Assembly: GCA_016875195.1 (NCBI GenBank) | Contig: VGRY01000031.1 | Coordinates: forward strand, 1 to 43,858 | Direction of reading: 5' to 3' | From: Deltaproteobacteria bacterium | GTDB lineage: Bacteria; Desulfobacterota; BSN033; UBA1163 | Length of the DNA: 43,858 nucleotides | Shown here: positions 24,176 to 33,784 of the stretch, in pieces | Numbering within the stretch: the stretch's first letter is position 1 | Layout: each line of letters begins with the position of its first letter | The notes under the pieces: generated by a model | What the model was told of the DNA's origin: nothing | Database searches by the model: none | Seen by the model: only the letters and a program-made list of their open reading frames with translations | Program-made: the position numbers and the translations under genes

Positions 24176-25072
24176 ATGCGCCGCAATACCATCCATATTG
24201 TTCTTTTCATCCTGACGGTGGCCTCTACACTTTTCGTTGGAGGTTCACGATTGTCAATAACTGGGAAGTTCAGTTTTTCTATTATTGAAGGTCTCAGTTA
24301 CTCAATTCCGATTATTCTTATCCTTCTGGGGCATGAGATGGGACACTATCTCATGTCCCGGAAATACCGAATTAGAGCGACCTTACCCTATTTTTTACCC
24401 TTTCCCCATATTTATATACCTTTTATTGGATGGTTACCTTCCCCTTTTGGTACACTAGGTGCAGTGATTCGAATGGAGAGTAATGTCTCTTCTCGTAAAG
24501 CCCTCTTCGATACTGGAGTGGCTGGACCTCTGACCAGCCTTATTCTTAGCGTCCCTGCCATTGCCATTGGTTTGAAGTATTCAACATTGATACCGACCTC
24601 CCAGGTCAAGGAGGGAATGCTCCGTCTGGCAGATCCTTTTCTCTTCTCCTTCATCCAACAAATGGTTATTGGGGAGGTTCCTCAAAATATTGATGTCATG
24701 CTTCATCCCATCGGATATGCCGGGTGGGTTGGCCTCTTCATCACCGCCCTCAACCTCTTTCCAGTGGGACAGCTAGATGGAGGACATATTGCCTATGCTC
24801 TTTTCGGAAGAAAGAGCCGTGCCATCTTCCTTATTGCCATCGCGGTCATGGGGTTTATCACTATTTTCCATAATCCAGGATGGTTCCTCATGCTCATCTT
24901 GATGATCCTCTTCGGCTTCCGGCATCCCATGCCGCTCGACGACCAGACGCCCATCGATGGAAAGAGAAAGATCATCGGCATACTCATGTTTCTTGTCTTT
25001 CTCCTCTCCTTCACCCCTTCGCCATTCCCGCAGTTTACCGAGGAGATCAAACAGACCTTCGGCTGGTTTTGA
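24176..25072 (+). CDS. Site-2 protease family (M50) metalloprotease
   Basis: A 298-residue membrane protein with about seven hydrophobic segments. Zinc ligands are in HEMGH (about 52-56) within a membrane helix and in the second motif LFPVGQLDGGH (about 196-206). Such enzymes cut membrane-bound substrates such as anti-sigma factors, or act without a known target. No ribosome site is seen before the ATG; the 9-bp gap to the small basic gene suggests coupled translation. No sigma/anti-sigma pair is nearby. Confidence 0.9.
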   Translation: MRRNTIHIVLFILTVASTLFVGGSRLSITGKFSFSIIEGLSYSIPIILILLGHEMGHYLMSRKYRIRATLPYFLPFPHIYIPFIGWLPSPFGTLGAVIRMESNVSSRKALFDTGVAGPLTSLILSVPAIAIGLKYSTLIPTSQVKEGMLRLADPFLFSFIQQMVIGEVPQNIDVMLHPIGYAGWVGLFITALNLFPVGQLDGGHIAYALFGRKSRAIFLIAIAVMGFITIFHNPGWFLMLILMILFGFRHPMPLDDQTPIDGKRKIIGILMFLVFLLSFTPSPFPQFTEEIKQTFGWF

Positions 25073-25156
25073 ATCCCTTTTCATATTGTTTCTGAACCAT
25101 CTTTGTGATAGATAAATGTGAAATTAAACTCCTCTGAAATGGTGAATTAACCGGAG

Positions 25157-26695
25157 ATGAGTCCAATCCCCCTTCTCACATTACGAGGCATCACGAAGTC
25201 ATTTCCCGGTGTCCTTGCCAACAATCATGTCGATCTCGATATTTACGGCGGTGAGGTCCATGCCCTTCTTGGAGAAAACGGCGCTGGCAAAAGCACACTC
25301 ATGAAGATTCTCTATGGCTTTTACCGACCGGATTCTGGAGAGGTCCGCCTCAATGATCAACCCATCCATATCCAATCCCCTCACGATGCCCGGCAGTTTC
25401 GTATCGGAATGGTCTTTCAGGATTTCATACAGGTCCCTGCTTTAACCGTTGCCGAAAATATTACCCTCTTTCTTCCAACCTTGCCGTTTGTCCTGGATCA
25501 TGTTTCGATCATCAAACGGATTGAAGAAGTTTCCGGACGTTACGGGCTTAAGGTGAATCCCCATGCTTATGTTTGGCAGCTCTCGGTTGGAGAACGTCAG
25601 AAAGTGGAAGTCCTCAAGCTGCTCCTCGCAGACGCAAGGGTATTGATTTTCGATGAGCCGACCAGGAGTCTGGCTCCTCACGAAATAGAAGGGCTTTTCC
25701 AGGTCTTTGCAAATTTGAAGCGGGATGGATATGCCCTGGTTTTTATTACTCATAAGATGAAAGAGGTCTTAGCCTGCGCTGACCGGATCACGGTGTTGCG
25801 CCACGGCAAAGTGGCTGGCACGCTAAAAGGCTCGGAGGCCAATGAAAGAAGCCTGATTGCGCTGATGTTCGGCAGACAGATCGAGGAATCTCCGGGGCGG
25901 CCAAGCGAAAAGCAATCGGATGGAAGAAAGCCTCTCCTTGAATTAAAAGGAATAACGACCCAGACAGAAGGAATGGCTTGGGGTTTGAAGGATATCCACC
26001 TGACCATCAAACCCGGGGAAATTGTCGGCGTTGCCGGAGTTTCAGGCAACGGACAGAAAGAACTGGGCGATGTCGTTCTGGGACTTGAGAAGTGCGCTGC
26101 AGGAGTCAAATACCTGCATGGAGAGGAAGCAACTGCCTGGTCAGTCGCCCGGATCCGCGCAAGCGGAGTCGCTTTCATACCCGAGGATCCCCTGGGAATG
26201 GCGGCTTTCCCCTGGCTGAGTGTGCAGGAAAATATGGCTATGGCCAACCCCCGGATGTATTCGAAGCAAGGCGGCCTATCCATGGATTGGCAGGCGGTTC
26301 GTTCGGACCTGCAGGCATCGCTTGAGCGATTAGGGTTTAATATCCCACCCTATTATGTTCCGCTGGGGATTCTCTCAGGAGGGAACATCCAGCGGATGAT
26401 TCTGGCGCGCGAGATGGCTCACCACCCAAAACTGATCATTGCCTTTTATCCTACCCGTGGCCTCGATGTGCAGAGCGCCAATTCAGCAAGAAAAGTTCTG
26501 ACCTCTTCCCGGGACCAGGGAGCTGGCATCCTCCTTATTTCAGAAGACCTTGGCGAGTTGTTTAGTCTAAGCGACAGGCTGGTAGTCATGTTTCAGGGCC
26601 GAATTGTGGGGACGAGCACCCCTCAGCAAGTCAGCATTAACGAAGTGGGCTACCTCATGACCGGCTCAAAAGGAGAAACAAAACAGAGTGAATAA
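25157..26695 (+). CDS. BMP-type ABC importer, double ATPase
   Basis: A 512-residue protein with two ABC domains in tandem, as in nucleoside/sugar importers. Domain 1 has Walker A GENGAGKST (39-47), signature QLSVGERQK and Walker B VLIFDEPT. Domain 2 has the usual degenerate Walker A GVSGNGQKEL, signature LSGGNIQRM and IIAFYPTRGLDV. The GGAG touches the ATG, an odd spacing, so the exact start is uncertain. The stop overlaps the first permease by 8 bp. Relatives import purine nucleosides; here the substrate may be a ureide given the downstream genes. Confidence 0.93.
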   Translation: MSPIPLLTLRGITKSFPGVLANNHVDLDIYGGEVHALLGENGAGKSTLMKILYGFYRPDSGEVRLNDQPIHIQSPHDARQFRIGMVFQDFIQVPALTVAENITLFLPTLPFVLDHVSIIKRIEEVSGRYGLKVNPHAYVWQLSVGERQKVEVLKLLLADARVLIFDEPTRSLAPHEIEGLFQVFANLKRDGYALVFITHKMKEVLACADRITVLRHGKVAGTLKGSEANERSLIALMFGRQIEESPGRPSEKQSDGRKPLLELKGITTQTEGMAWGLKDIHLTIKPGEIVGVAGVSGNGQKELGDVVLGLEKCAAGVKYLHGEEATAWSVARIRASGVAFIPEDPLGMAAFPWLSVQENMAMANPRMYSKQGGLSMDWQAVRSDLQASLERLGFNIPPYYVPLGILSGGNIQRMILAREMAHHPKLIIAFYPTRGLDVQSANSARKVLTSSRDQGAGILLISEDLGELFSLSDRLVVMFQGRIVGTSTPQQVSINEVGYLMTGSKGETKQSE

Positions 26696-27734
26696 GGCTT
26701 TTTTGCAAATTGGTTTTCATCATCAATGGGTGGCCAGCGCTATTCGATTTGTCGGGCTTTTCGTCTTAGCATTAGTGTTTTTTGCCCTCATTTTGTTAGT
26801 GTTTGGAAAAAATCCCCTGCGGGCTTACGCAGATATTTTTTCGGCCACACTCGGAAGCGCCTATGGCTTTTCGGAAGTCGCGGTCAAAATGATTCCGCTG
26901 ATCCTCACCGCTCTGGCTGTGGCTCTGCCATCGAGGATCTGGCTCATCAATGTGGGTGGAGAAGGTCAGCTCTTCATCGGAGCGTTATTTGCCACGTGGG
27001 GAGCCGTCAATTTTACAAACTTACCCGTTTGGCTTCTTCTGCCATGGATTGGAATCTTAGGGTTTATCGGCGGCGGACTATGGGGGGCCATCTCCGGGTA
27101 TCTCAGGGTCAGAGGCTGGGCCAGTGAGACAATCTCCACCTTGCTGATGAATTATGTGGCCATTCTGCTGGTAAACTTTTTCGTCTTCGGTCCATGGAAA
27201 GATCCAGAGAGCGCAAATTATCCGCAGAGCGCTCCATTTCCGGATGCGGCCATTCTGCCCTCCTTCTTTGGGACACGGATCCACCTAGGGATTGTTCTGG
27301 CCATTGTCGGACTTATCCTCTTCCACTTTGTCCTGTCTCGGACACGCTGGGGTTTGGAAATGAGGGCAATCGGAGTCAATCAGGAAGCCGCTCGGCGAAA
27401 CGGGATCTCGACCAACCGATATATTATCCTTCTCATGCTGATCGGCGGCGGTGCAGCCGGGGTTGCCGGCATGGGTGAGGTTTCGGCTATTCACGGACAG
27501 CTCCGGCCGAGCCTCTCACCGGGTTTAGGGTACACTGGCTTTCTGATCAGTTGGATGGCCGGCGGCCATCCCATAGGTATCGTGGCAGCAGCCTTTCTTC
27601 TTTCTGTCATTACCGCTGGCGGAGATATTCTCCAGATGACCCACAGGATTCCAGCTGCAGGAGTCCACATCCTGATGGCCTTGATCTTATTCGTGGTGCT
27701 GGCCCGGCCGGCCGGTAAAAAGGGAGGAAAATGA
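26688..27734 (+). CDS. BMP-type ABC importer permease 1
   Basis: A 348-residue inner-membrane permease with about nine to ten hydrophobic segments. It carries the typical block GGEGQLFIGALFATWGAV and the coupling segment RTRWGLEMRAIGVNQEAARRN seen in nucleoside-type BMP importers. It overlaps the ATPase gene by 8 bp and the next permease by 4 bp (ATGA), so the three are translated together. Confidence 0.93.
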   Translation: MNKAFLQIGFHHQWVASAIRFVGLFVLALVFFALILLVFGKNPLRAYADIFSATLGSAYGFSEVAVKMIPLILTALAVALPSRIWLINVGGEGQLFIGALFATWGAVNFTNLPVWLLLPWIGILGFIGGGLWGAISGYLRVRGWASETISTLLMNYVAILLVNFFVFGPWKDPESANYPQSAPFPDAAILPSFFGTRIHLGIVLAIVGLILFHFVLSRTRWGLEMRAIGVNQEAARRNGISTNRYIILLMLIGGGAAGVAGMGEVSAIHGQLRPSLSPGLGYTGFLISWMAGGHPIGIVAAAFLLSVITAGGDILQMTHRIPAAGVHILMALILFVVLARPAGKKGGK

Positions 27735-28648
27735 TCATATCTTTTTTAATCAGCATCATCTCAGGAGCAATCCATTCAGGCACGCCTCTGCTCTATGCTA
27801 CTCTTTCTGAGACTGTCGGGGAACGGACCGGCATTGTCAATCTCGGTCTCGAAGGCATCATGCTCATAGGAGCGGTCGTTGGTTTTACGACCACAGTCCA
27901 GACCGGCAATCCTCTTTTGGGGGTTTTGGCTGCTGCTCTGGCCGGGGGGCTTTTCAATATGGTATTTGGATTTCTGGTGATTACCCGTCGTGCCAATCAA
28001 TTGGCCAGTGGCCTTGCCCTGATGTTTTGTGGCGTTGGTTTAAGCGCAATGATCGGAGCCTCTTTTATTGGAAGCCGAATCCAGGGCCTTAACGAAGTAC
28101 GGATTCCTTTGTTCTCGGATATCCCGATCGTCGGCCGAATGTTCTTCAATTACGACATCCTTGTTTACTCAGCAATTCCAGTCGCTGTCCTGGTATGGTG
28201 GTTAATGTTTCGAACACGCTGGGGATTGGGCTTGCGGGCTGTTGGAGAAAATCCTACGGCGGCTTTTGCAGCCGGAAAAAATCCCCATAGGCTGCAATAC
28301 CAGGCGCTATTCATTGCAGGCATCCTTGGCGGTATTGCGGGCGCCCACCTGTCATTAGCCATAGCCAAAACCTGGGCAGAATGGATGACCGCTGGACGGG
28401 GTTTCATTGCGGTTGCCCTGGTGATATTCTCTAAATGGCATCCTCTCCGGGCCATTGCTGGAGCTTTGCTCTTTGGAGGGGCAATCTCTCTGCAGCTGCA
28501 GATGCAAGCCCGCGGAGTGCCAGTCTCGTCTTTTCTGTTGGATATGCTCCCTTATGTGTTGAGCCTGGTGGTGCTTGCCATCTGGAGCGGCGCTCGCCGT
28601 CATGCGACTCCAGGGAGTCTGGGGCGGGTCTTCCAGGGAACAGAATAA
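27731..28648 (+). CDS. BMP-type ABC importer permease 2
   Basis: A 305-residue permease with about eight hydrophobic segments. ERTGIVNLGLEGIMLIGAV near the N-terminus and RTRWGLGLRAVGENPTAAFA in the coupling loop are characteristic. It forms a heterodimer with the preceding permease. The start ATGA overlaps the previous stop, with a GGGAGGAAA ribosome site. Confidence 0.93.
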   Translation: MIISFLISIISGAIHSGTPLLYATLSETVGERTGIVNLGLEGIMLIGAVVGFTTTVQTGNPLLGVLAAALAGGLFNMVFGFLVITRRANQLASGLALMFCGVGLSAMIGASFIGSRIQGLNEVRIPLFSDIPIVGRMFFNYDILVYSAIPVAVLVWWLMFRTRWGLGLRAVGENPTAAFAAGKNPHRLQYQALFIAGILGGIAGAHLSLAIAKTWAEWMTAGRGFIAVALVIFSKWHPLRAIAGALLFGGAISLQLQMQARGVPVSSFLLDMLPYVLSLVVLAIWSGARRHATPGSLGRVFQGTE

Positions 28649-28706
28649 GCAAAAGAGGTTAAGTTTTGTAATGTGTATTTATTAAATAACAAAGGAGGAA
28701 AGAAAA

Positions 28707-29807
28707 ATGAGTGAAAAGAAAATGAACCTTACTGTGAAGTTGCTGTCTGTTCTAACATGCCTGGCCCTAGTTTTAACCTGGGGATTACCTGAACCGACTG
28801 CTCAGGCAAAACTGAAGGTGGGAATTATCCACATCGGGTCTATTAATGACGCGGGTTATAACCAGGCCCATTCTGAAGGCGTTCAGATCATGAAGAAGAA
28901 TCTGCCGAACGTTGAGGTGATCCAGGTTGAGAATGTCCCTGAGGGGGCTGATGCTGAGCGGGTCATGGAGAATATGATCAAACAGGGAGCCCAGCTGATC
29001 ATTCCAGCTAGTTTTGGCTACCTCGATCCGGCCTTAAGGGTTGCCAAAAAATACCCTGATGTCAAATTCGTTCACCCTGGCGGATACAAGCTTGCCCCAA
29101 ACCTTGGCACCTATTGGGCCAGCACTCCGGATGCCTTCTACCTGATGGGCATTGCTGCAGGAAAGACCACGAAAACAAACAAGGCTGGATATGTGGTTGC
29201 GCTTCCCATCAGTTTTTTCCTGGCCAATATTAATGCCTTCCATCTCGGAGCCCGTTCTGTAAATCCCAAAATGGAAACCCGCGTGGTTTTCATGGGGACG
29301 TTTTTGGATGCTCCCAAGGAGGCTACCGCAACCAATGCCTTGCTGGATCAGGGAGTGGATGTCCTAGGGGTCATCGTGGACTCCCCCATCACTGTCGTAC
29401 AAGCCGCTGAGAAACGCGGGGCTTACTCCATTGGCTATCATTACCTTGGGGTTCAGAAATTCGCTTCAAAGGGGTGGGTCAGCGGCATTGCCTTTACCTG
29501 GGGTGAACTCTACACCCGTTTTGCCAAGCAGGTCATGGACGGCACATGGAAGAGCGAGGCCCTTTTGGGAAACTTAGCCAGCGACTTTCTCACCATCGCT
29601 CCCTTCGGTCCGGTTGTTCCGCCTGATGCCATTAAATTGGTAAACGAAACAAAGCAGGAATTCATCAATGGCAAGAAGAATGCTTACCAGGGTCCGATTA
29701 AAGACAATAAAGGCGTTGAGCGCGTGAAAGCCGGTGAATTCTGGCCTCTGACTAATATAGGAAAGATGGATTGGCTGGTTGAAGGCGTTATTGGCCAACC
29801 CAAGTAA
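28707..29807 (+). CDS. BMP-family substrate-binding protein
   Basis: A 366-residue periplasmic binding protein. The signal peptide runs to about residue 34 (cleavage near AQAK). There is no clear lipobox, unlike many BMP lipoproteins. The mature part begins KVGIIHIGSINDAGYNQAHS, the family signature, with the NDAGYN motif near the ligand. AAAGGAGG precedes the ATG. Relatives bind purine nucleosides, but its placement before AllH/AllG/FdrA suggests allantoin-like, oxamate-like or other N-carbamoyl compounds. Confidence 0.92.
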   Translation: MSEKKMNLTVKLLSVLTCLALVLTWGLPEPTAQAKLKVGIIHIGSINDAGYNQAHSEGVQIMKKNLPNVEVIQVENVPEGADAERVMENMIKQGAQLIIPASFGYLDPALRVAKKYPDVKFVHPGGYKLAPNLGTYWASTPDAFYLMGIAAGKTTKTNKAGYVVALPISFFLANINAFHLGARSVNPKMETRVVFMGTFLDAPKEATATNALLDQGVDVLGVIVDSPITVVQAAEKRGAYSIGYHYLGVQKFASKGWVSGIAFTWGELYTRFAKQVMDGTWKSEALLGNLASDFLTIAPFGPVVPPDAIKLVNETKQEFINGKKNAYQGPIKDNKGVERVKAGEFWPLTNIGKMDWLVEGVIGQPK

Positions 29808-29812
29808 GACTG

Positions 29813-30790
29813 ATGGTATTGATTCAATCACAACCAAGAAGAATGGAGGGACCACTTCGCTGGGTGAGCATGAAGCGAAGCGGTCTTAAAGCCAAAGACC
29901 TTTTGGCCACTCCTGGATTCTCCGGACAGGTCTTGGCCACTCTATCGGGTGTCACCTATTTATTAGGAGACAATGGAGAGATGCTTTGGTTGGTTCGGGA
30001 TGGAGGACTTTTACATAGACGATGCATTGAAGTTTCTTTTCTGCCTCCGTCTTTATTCAGGGGTCAGAATTTTTTGGTGGAAGACCATCTTTTACAAATC
30101 GGCGGGAACCTGATTTATGATCTAAGCCCAGCCACAGAATGGAAACCTCCAATGTTAAGGCCGGAGGATATAGGCCCGTTTACAAAAGGTCAAGCTGGCG
30201 TCCGGAGATTGCTGGAGGTTATTTCATTTTCCAGCGGTAATCACGATTCAGATAAATTGATTTCCATGGTTTCCTTTCTGATCAAGGAGCGATCTTTTCC
30301 AACCTGCCCTCTGGAGTCAGTGGCGCATAAGATATATACACCGATTCTTAATCTTGCCAAGCTTTATCTAAGCCAGGGCATGGTCAATTTTCCTATCGCA
30401 GCAAGAGCGCTGGTTGGACTGGGACCGGGTCTGACTCCGGCTTGTGATGATTTTTTAGGAGGGTTGCTCTTTGCTGCTCATTGGCTTAAAAAATGTTATC
30501 ATGGAAAGTTTTATTGGGATGAACAGCCTATTTATGATCTGATGGATTGGGCGAAGCATCAAACCCATCCGATCAGCTCTACCATTCTCTCTGACCTGAC
30601 TCTGGGGCACGGCCCTGAGTCCCTCCATGAATTGGTTGTCAGACTAATCCGGGAAGAAGACCCTGAACGGGGAATGAACTGTGTGGACTCTTTAGGTAGA
30701 TTAGGCCACACCACTGGCTGGTATATGTTGGCAGGCCTTCTGACGGGTATGTTCTTGATCCCCGATAAACCCAACAGGTTCTGGAGTTAG
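29813..30790 (+). CDS. allH: AllH-like protein (DUF2877)
   Basis: A 325-residue protein of the DUF2877 family, recognised by ARALVGLGPGLTPACDDFLG followed by GLLFAAHWL and by LSDLTLGHGP. In Escherichia coli the family member YlbF (AllH) works with YlbE (AllG) and FdrA (AllF) as oxamate carbamoyltransferase, the late step of anaerobic allantoin breakdown that yields carbamoyl phosphate. The start is uncertain: no strong ribosome site lies before 29813, and ATGs at 29846 and 29870 are alternatives. It begins 5 bp after the binding-protein stop. Confidence 0.85.
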   Translation: MVLIQSQPRRMEGPLRWVSMKRSGLKAKDLLATPGFSGQVLATLSGVTYLLGDNGEMLWLVRDGGLLHRRCIEVSFLPPSLFRGQNFLVEDHLLQIGGNLIYDLSPATEWKPPMLRPEDIGPFTKGQAGVRRLLEVISFSSGNHDSDKLISMVSFLIKERSFPTCPLESVAHKIYTPILNLAKLYLSQGMVNFPIAARALVGLGPGLTPACDDFLGGLLFAAHWLKKCYHGKFYWDEQPIYDLMDWAKHQTHPISSTILSDLTLGHGPESLHELVVRLIREEDPERGMNCVDSLGRLGHTTGWYMLAGLLTGMFLIPDKPNRFWS

Positions 30791-30838
30791 AGAGAATGTA
30801 ACCCCTTTTTTTAAAAAACGAATGGAATGGAGGAGATC

Positions 30839-32104
30839 ATGGCTACGGAAGATCTCAAACAAAAGATTGAAACAGTTAACACAGAAACCGTAAAAAAGAT
30901 CAATGCCGCAGACCCTGTGCTTGTTGACATTGCTCCAGCCGGAGAAGTCATTCCAAGAATGAGAGACAGAATGATTCTCCATTCGGGCCCGCCTGTGGAT
31001 TGGCAGAATATGTGTGGCGCTCAGCGAGGTGCCATGATCGGCGCTGTTCTTTTTGAAAAATGGGCTGAAAATGCGGAAGAGGCAGAAAAACTTCTTGAGG
31101 CTGGGAAGATCCAATTTGAGCCAAATCATCATCACCAGGCAGTGGGCCCCATGGCTGGCACCATCTCACCCTCCATGCCGGTCTGGGTCGTTGAGAACAG
31201 AGCCTTCGGAAACCGTGCCTTCTGCCGTCAGGTGGAAGGCCGCCAGCAATTTGGCGATTACAGTGATTCCGCCCTGGGAGATTTACGGCTATGGCGTGAT
31301 ATCTGGGCGCCCTCTCTTCGAAAAGGCCTTCTTCAGAGGGGAGGCCTGGAAATGAAACCGATCATTGCCAAGGCCCTGACGATGGGCGATGAGCTCCACA
31401 ACCGTCCTGTTGCTGCCTCAAGCCTCTTTGCCAATGCAATGGTCTGCCCGATGATTGAAGCTGGCGTCGAAAAAGACAACCTCCTCAGCACCATCAACTA
31501 TATCACCAGGCATGAGCTTCTCTTTCTTGCTCTCTCCATGGCGTCGGGGAAAGCTTCTGTGGACCCGGCAGCAGGCATAGAATATAGCACTGTCGTTGTT
31601 GCCATGGCCCGAAATGGCACGGAGTTTGGCATCCGGGTCAGCGGTCTTGGGGATGAATGGTTTACTGCTCAATCGCCCAGGGTCAACGGGCTCTACTTCC
31701 CAGGTTATTCAGAAAAGGATGCAGGCGCTGACATGGGTGATTCTGCTATCACCGAGACAGCCGGTTGGGGAGGGTTAGTTCTGGCCGGTGCCACAGGAAT
31801 TCTCGGTTTTGTTGGAGGGACACCTGAAGAAGCCCTCGCTTACAGTAAGGAGATGCGTCAGATTACAGTGAGCACGAGTTCGAATTACCGTATGCCTGTT
31901 TTTGGTTTTCAGGGCGCTCCTTTGGGGATTGATATACGTAAAGTGGTCCAGACCGGGATCACCCCGATTATAGATACGGCTATTGCTCATAAGAATCCAG
32001 GCTACTCCATCATCGGAGCAGGACTGGTTCGTGCTCCGATGGACTGCTTTAAAAAAGCACTGATCCGCTTTGGCCAGAAATATGGAGTTGGTCGCACCAA
32101 TTAA
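30839..32104 (+). CDS. allG: AllG-like protein (DUF1116)
   Basis: A 421-residue DUF1116 protein (YlbE/AllG type). It has the family's NMCGAQRGAMIGAVLFEKWA, the GDYSDSALGDLRLWRD-like region and ALTMGDELHNRPVAAS with LVRAPMDCFKKAL at the end. The start is the ATG at 30839, because GGAGGAG (30829-30835) is well placed for it; the ATG at 30827 overlaps that ribosome site. It is predicted to form the carbamoyltransferase with FdrA and AllH. A double hairpin separates it from fdrA. Confidence 0.88.
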   Translation: MATEDLKQKIETVNTETVKKINAADPVLVDIAPAGEVIPRMRDRMILHSGPPVDWQNMCGAQRGAMIGAVLFEKWAENAEEAEKLLEAGKIQFEPNHHHQAVGPMAGTISPSMPVWVVENRAFGNRAFCRQVEGRQQFGDYSDSALGDLRLWRDIWAPSLRKGLLQRGGLEMKPIIAKALTMGDELHNRPVAASSLFANAMVCPMIEAGVEKDNLLSTINYITRHELLFLALSMASGKASVDPAAGIEYSTVVVAMARNGTEFGIRVSGLGDEWFTAQSPRVNGLYFPGYSEKDAGADMGDSAITETAGWGGLVLAGATGILGFVGGTPEEALAYSKEMRQITVSTSSNYRMPVFGFQGAPLGIDIRKVVQTGITPIIDTAIAHKNPGYSIIGAGLVRAPMDCFKKALIRFGQKYGVGRTN

Positions 32105-32120
32105 TGGAGGAAGCATGTCA

Positions 32121-32164
32121 CCTCCCTTTGGCAAAGGGAGGTTGCCCGCCTGCCGGTAGGCAGG
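32121..32164 (+). terminator. Double hairpin between allG and fdrA
   Basis: CCTCCCTTT/AAAGGGAGG (32121-32129, 32133-32141, loop GGC) is followed by CCTGCC/GGCAGG (32149-32154, 32159-32164, loop GGTA), then a moderately T-rich stretch. It may attenuate transcription into fdrA or protect the upstream message. The two stems resemble the hairpins at 188-210 and 23976-23994, so they could equally be dispersed repeats. Confidence 0.45.
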
Positions 32165-32229
32165 GGAGGGATTTTATAAATATTTTTCTAAACCATTAAA
32201 TGGTCACTTAGGTTTAAAAGTCAATCAAT

Positions 32230-33774
32230 ATGATCACACGATGTATCATCCGAAAAAATGAATATTATGATTCTGTTTTCCTGATGCGTGTGGCCAAACA
32301 GATAGCTGAGCAGAAAGGCGTTCTGCAGGCCGCCACTTTCATGGGAACCGAGAAAAACAAAGGTCTGCTTGCAGACATTGGATTTGAAAGTGGAGAGATC
32401 TCTTCAGCCAAACCAAATGATCTGATCATTGCTATCCGGGCTGAGAATGAAGAAACACTATCTTCCGTGTTTGAGAACATTGACCATTGGCTCAATCAGG
32501 GTCTGGAACAGATTGGAGCAACTTCTTGCCGAACGCTTGAAGAGGGAGTGGCTTTTCTTCCTCGCTCCAATCTTGCGGTCATTTCGGTTCCCGGGCAGTA
32601 TGCCAGTCGTGAGGCCAAAAAGGCGCTGGAACATTGCCTCAATGTTTTTCTCTTCAGCGACAATGTCCCTGTGGAGAGCGAGCTCTCTCTGAAAGAGTTT
32701 GCCCGCGAAAAAGGTCTCATCGTCATGGGACCGGATTGCGGAACAGCCATCATCAATGGGATCGGAATCGGTTTTGCTAATCTGGTTCGACGTGGACCCA
32801 TCGGTGTCATTGGTTCCTCAGGAACAGGACTTCAGGAATTCACGACGCTTGTTCATCGCTTTGGCTCAGGCATCTCTCATGCCATTGGAACCGGTGGCCG
32901 CGATCTTTCGGATCAGGTCGGCGGCATCACGTTTCTCTCTGCACTGGACGCACTCGAATCGGATAGAGAAACCCGGGTTATTGCGCTTCTGTCCAAGCCG
33001 CCTGGTTCTTCCGCCCTTGAAAAACTCATTCAGAAAATTCATCTCTGCAAAAAACCTGTGATTGCCTGTTTCCTCGGTCTTAAATATCAACCTACCCATG
33101 AATCTATAGGTTGCAAGCTTGTTAGAACTATTGACGAGGCTGCTTCGCTTTCTGTTCAACTCGAAACTGGTAACCCACCTTCCCTTTCAGAAAAAAACCA
33201 CCGTGAATTGGAGGAACTGATCCGTCAACACCAAACCGCCAAAAGACAAGAACAAAAATTCATTCGCGGGATCTTTGCAGGCGGCACATTCTGCTATCAG
33301 GCACAGCAGATCTTACGGGATGCAGGGATTTCAGTTTACTCTAACGTTCCTCTTCATGGCAATCCAAAACTGCCAGATCCCTTGCATAGTATAGAACACA
33401 CTCTCGTCGATATGGGCGCAGATGAATTCACATTCGGACGGCCTCATCCCATGATTGATTCCGGTCTCCGTTATGAACGCATCCTCGCAGAGGCAAAAAA
33501 TCCTCAAGTTTCGATTCTACTCCTCGATTTTATTCTAGGCCTCAATGCCTCACCGGATCCTGCTGGAGAGCTCCTTCCTGCTATTGTTGAGGCAAAGCAC
33601 GAAGCTAAGAAACATGGGGAATCCCTCAGCGTAGTCGCCTCAATATGTGGTACGGAAAACGATCCTCAGAATATCCAGCAGCAAATTAAGATACTTGAGG
33701 AATCAGGTATCATCACCTTCTCAAGCAGCGCGCAGGCCGCCCGTTTCTGTGCCCTTCTCATGGGAGGTTCTTAG
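32230..33774 (+). CDS. fdrA: FdrA, acyl-CoA-synthetase-like subunit
   Basis: A 514-residue protein related to the succinyl-CoA synthetase fold. It has N-terminal ITRCIIRKNEYYDSVFLMRV, MGPDCGTAIINGIGIGFANL, then VIGSSGTGLQEFT and HAIGTGGRDLSDQVGG, the nucleotide/phosphate and phosphohistidine-like regions of FdrA. It is slightly shorter than the E. coli protein (about 555). With AllG and AllH it is predicted to transfer carbamoyl groups from oxamate or a similar ureide product to phosphate. A carbamate kinase, the usual next enzyme, is not in the window. Confidence 0.9.
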   Translation: MITRCIIRKNEYYDSVFLMRVAKQIAEQKGVLQAATFMGTEKNKGLLADIGFESGEISSAKPNDLIIAIRAENEETLSSVFENIDHWLNQGLEQIGATSCRTLEEGVAFLPRSNLAVISVPGQYASREAKKALEHCLNVFLFSDNVPVESELSLKEFAREKGLIVMGPDCGTAIINGIGIGFANLVRRGPIGVIGSSGTGLQEFTTLVHRFGSGISHAIGTGGRDLSDQVGGITFLSALDALESDRETRVIALLSKPPGSSALEKLIQKIHLCKKPVIACFLGLKYQPTHESIGCKLVRTIDEAASLSVQLETGNPPSLSEKNHRELEELIRQHQTAKRQEQKFIRGIFAGGTFCYQAQQILRDAGISVYSNVPLHGNPKLPDPLHSIEHTLVDMGADEFTFGRPHPMIDSGLRYERILAEAKNPQVSILLLDFILGLNASPDPAGELLPAIVEAKHEAKKHGESLSVVASICGTENDPQNIQQQIKILEESGIITFSSSAQAARFCALLMGGS

Positions 33775-33784
33775 GGAGAGTTCC

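Noticed and set aside
25109-25127. CRP-like site upstream of the BMP importer
   Set aside because: The two TGTGA units are direct rather than inverted, unlike a CRP site.
33647-33784. Longer start for the small FdrA-domain protein
   Set aside because: It would overlap fdrA for over 100 bases in another frame; the conserved block begins just after 33785.
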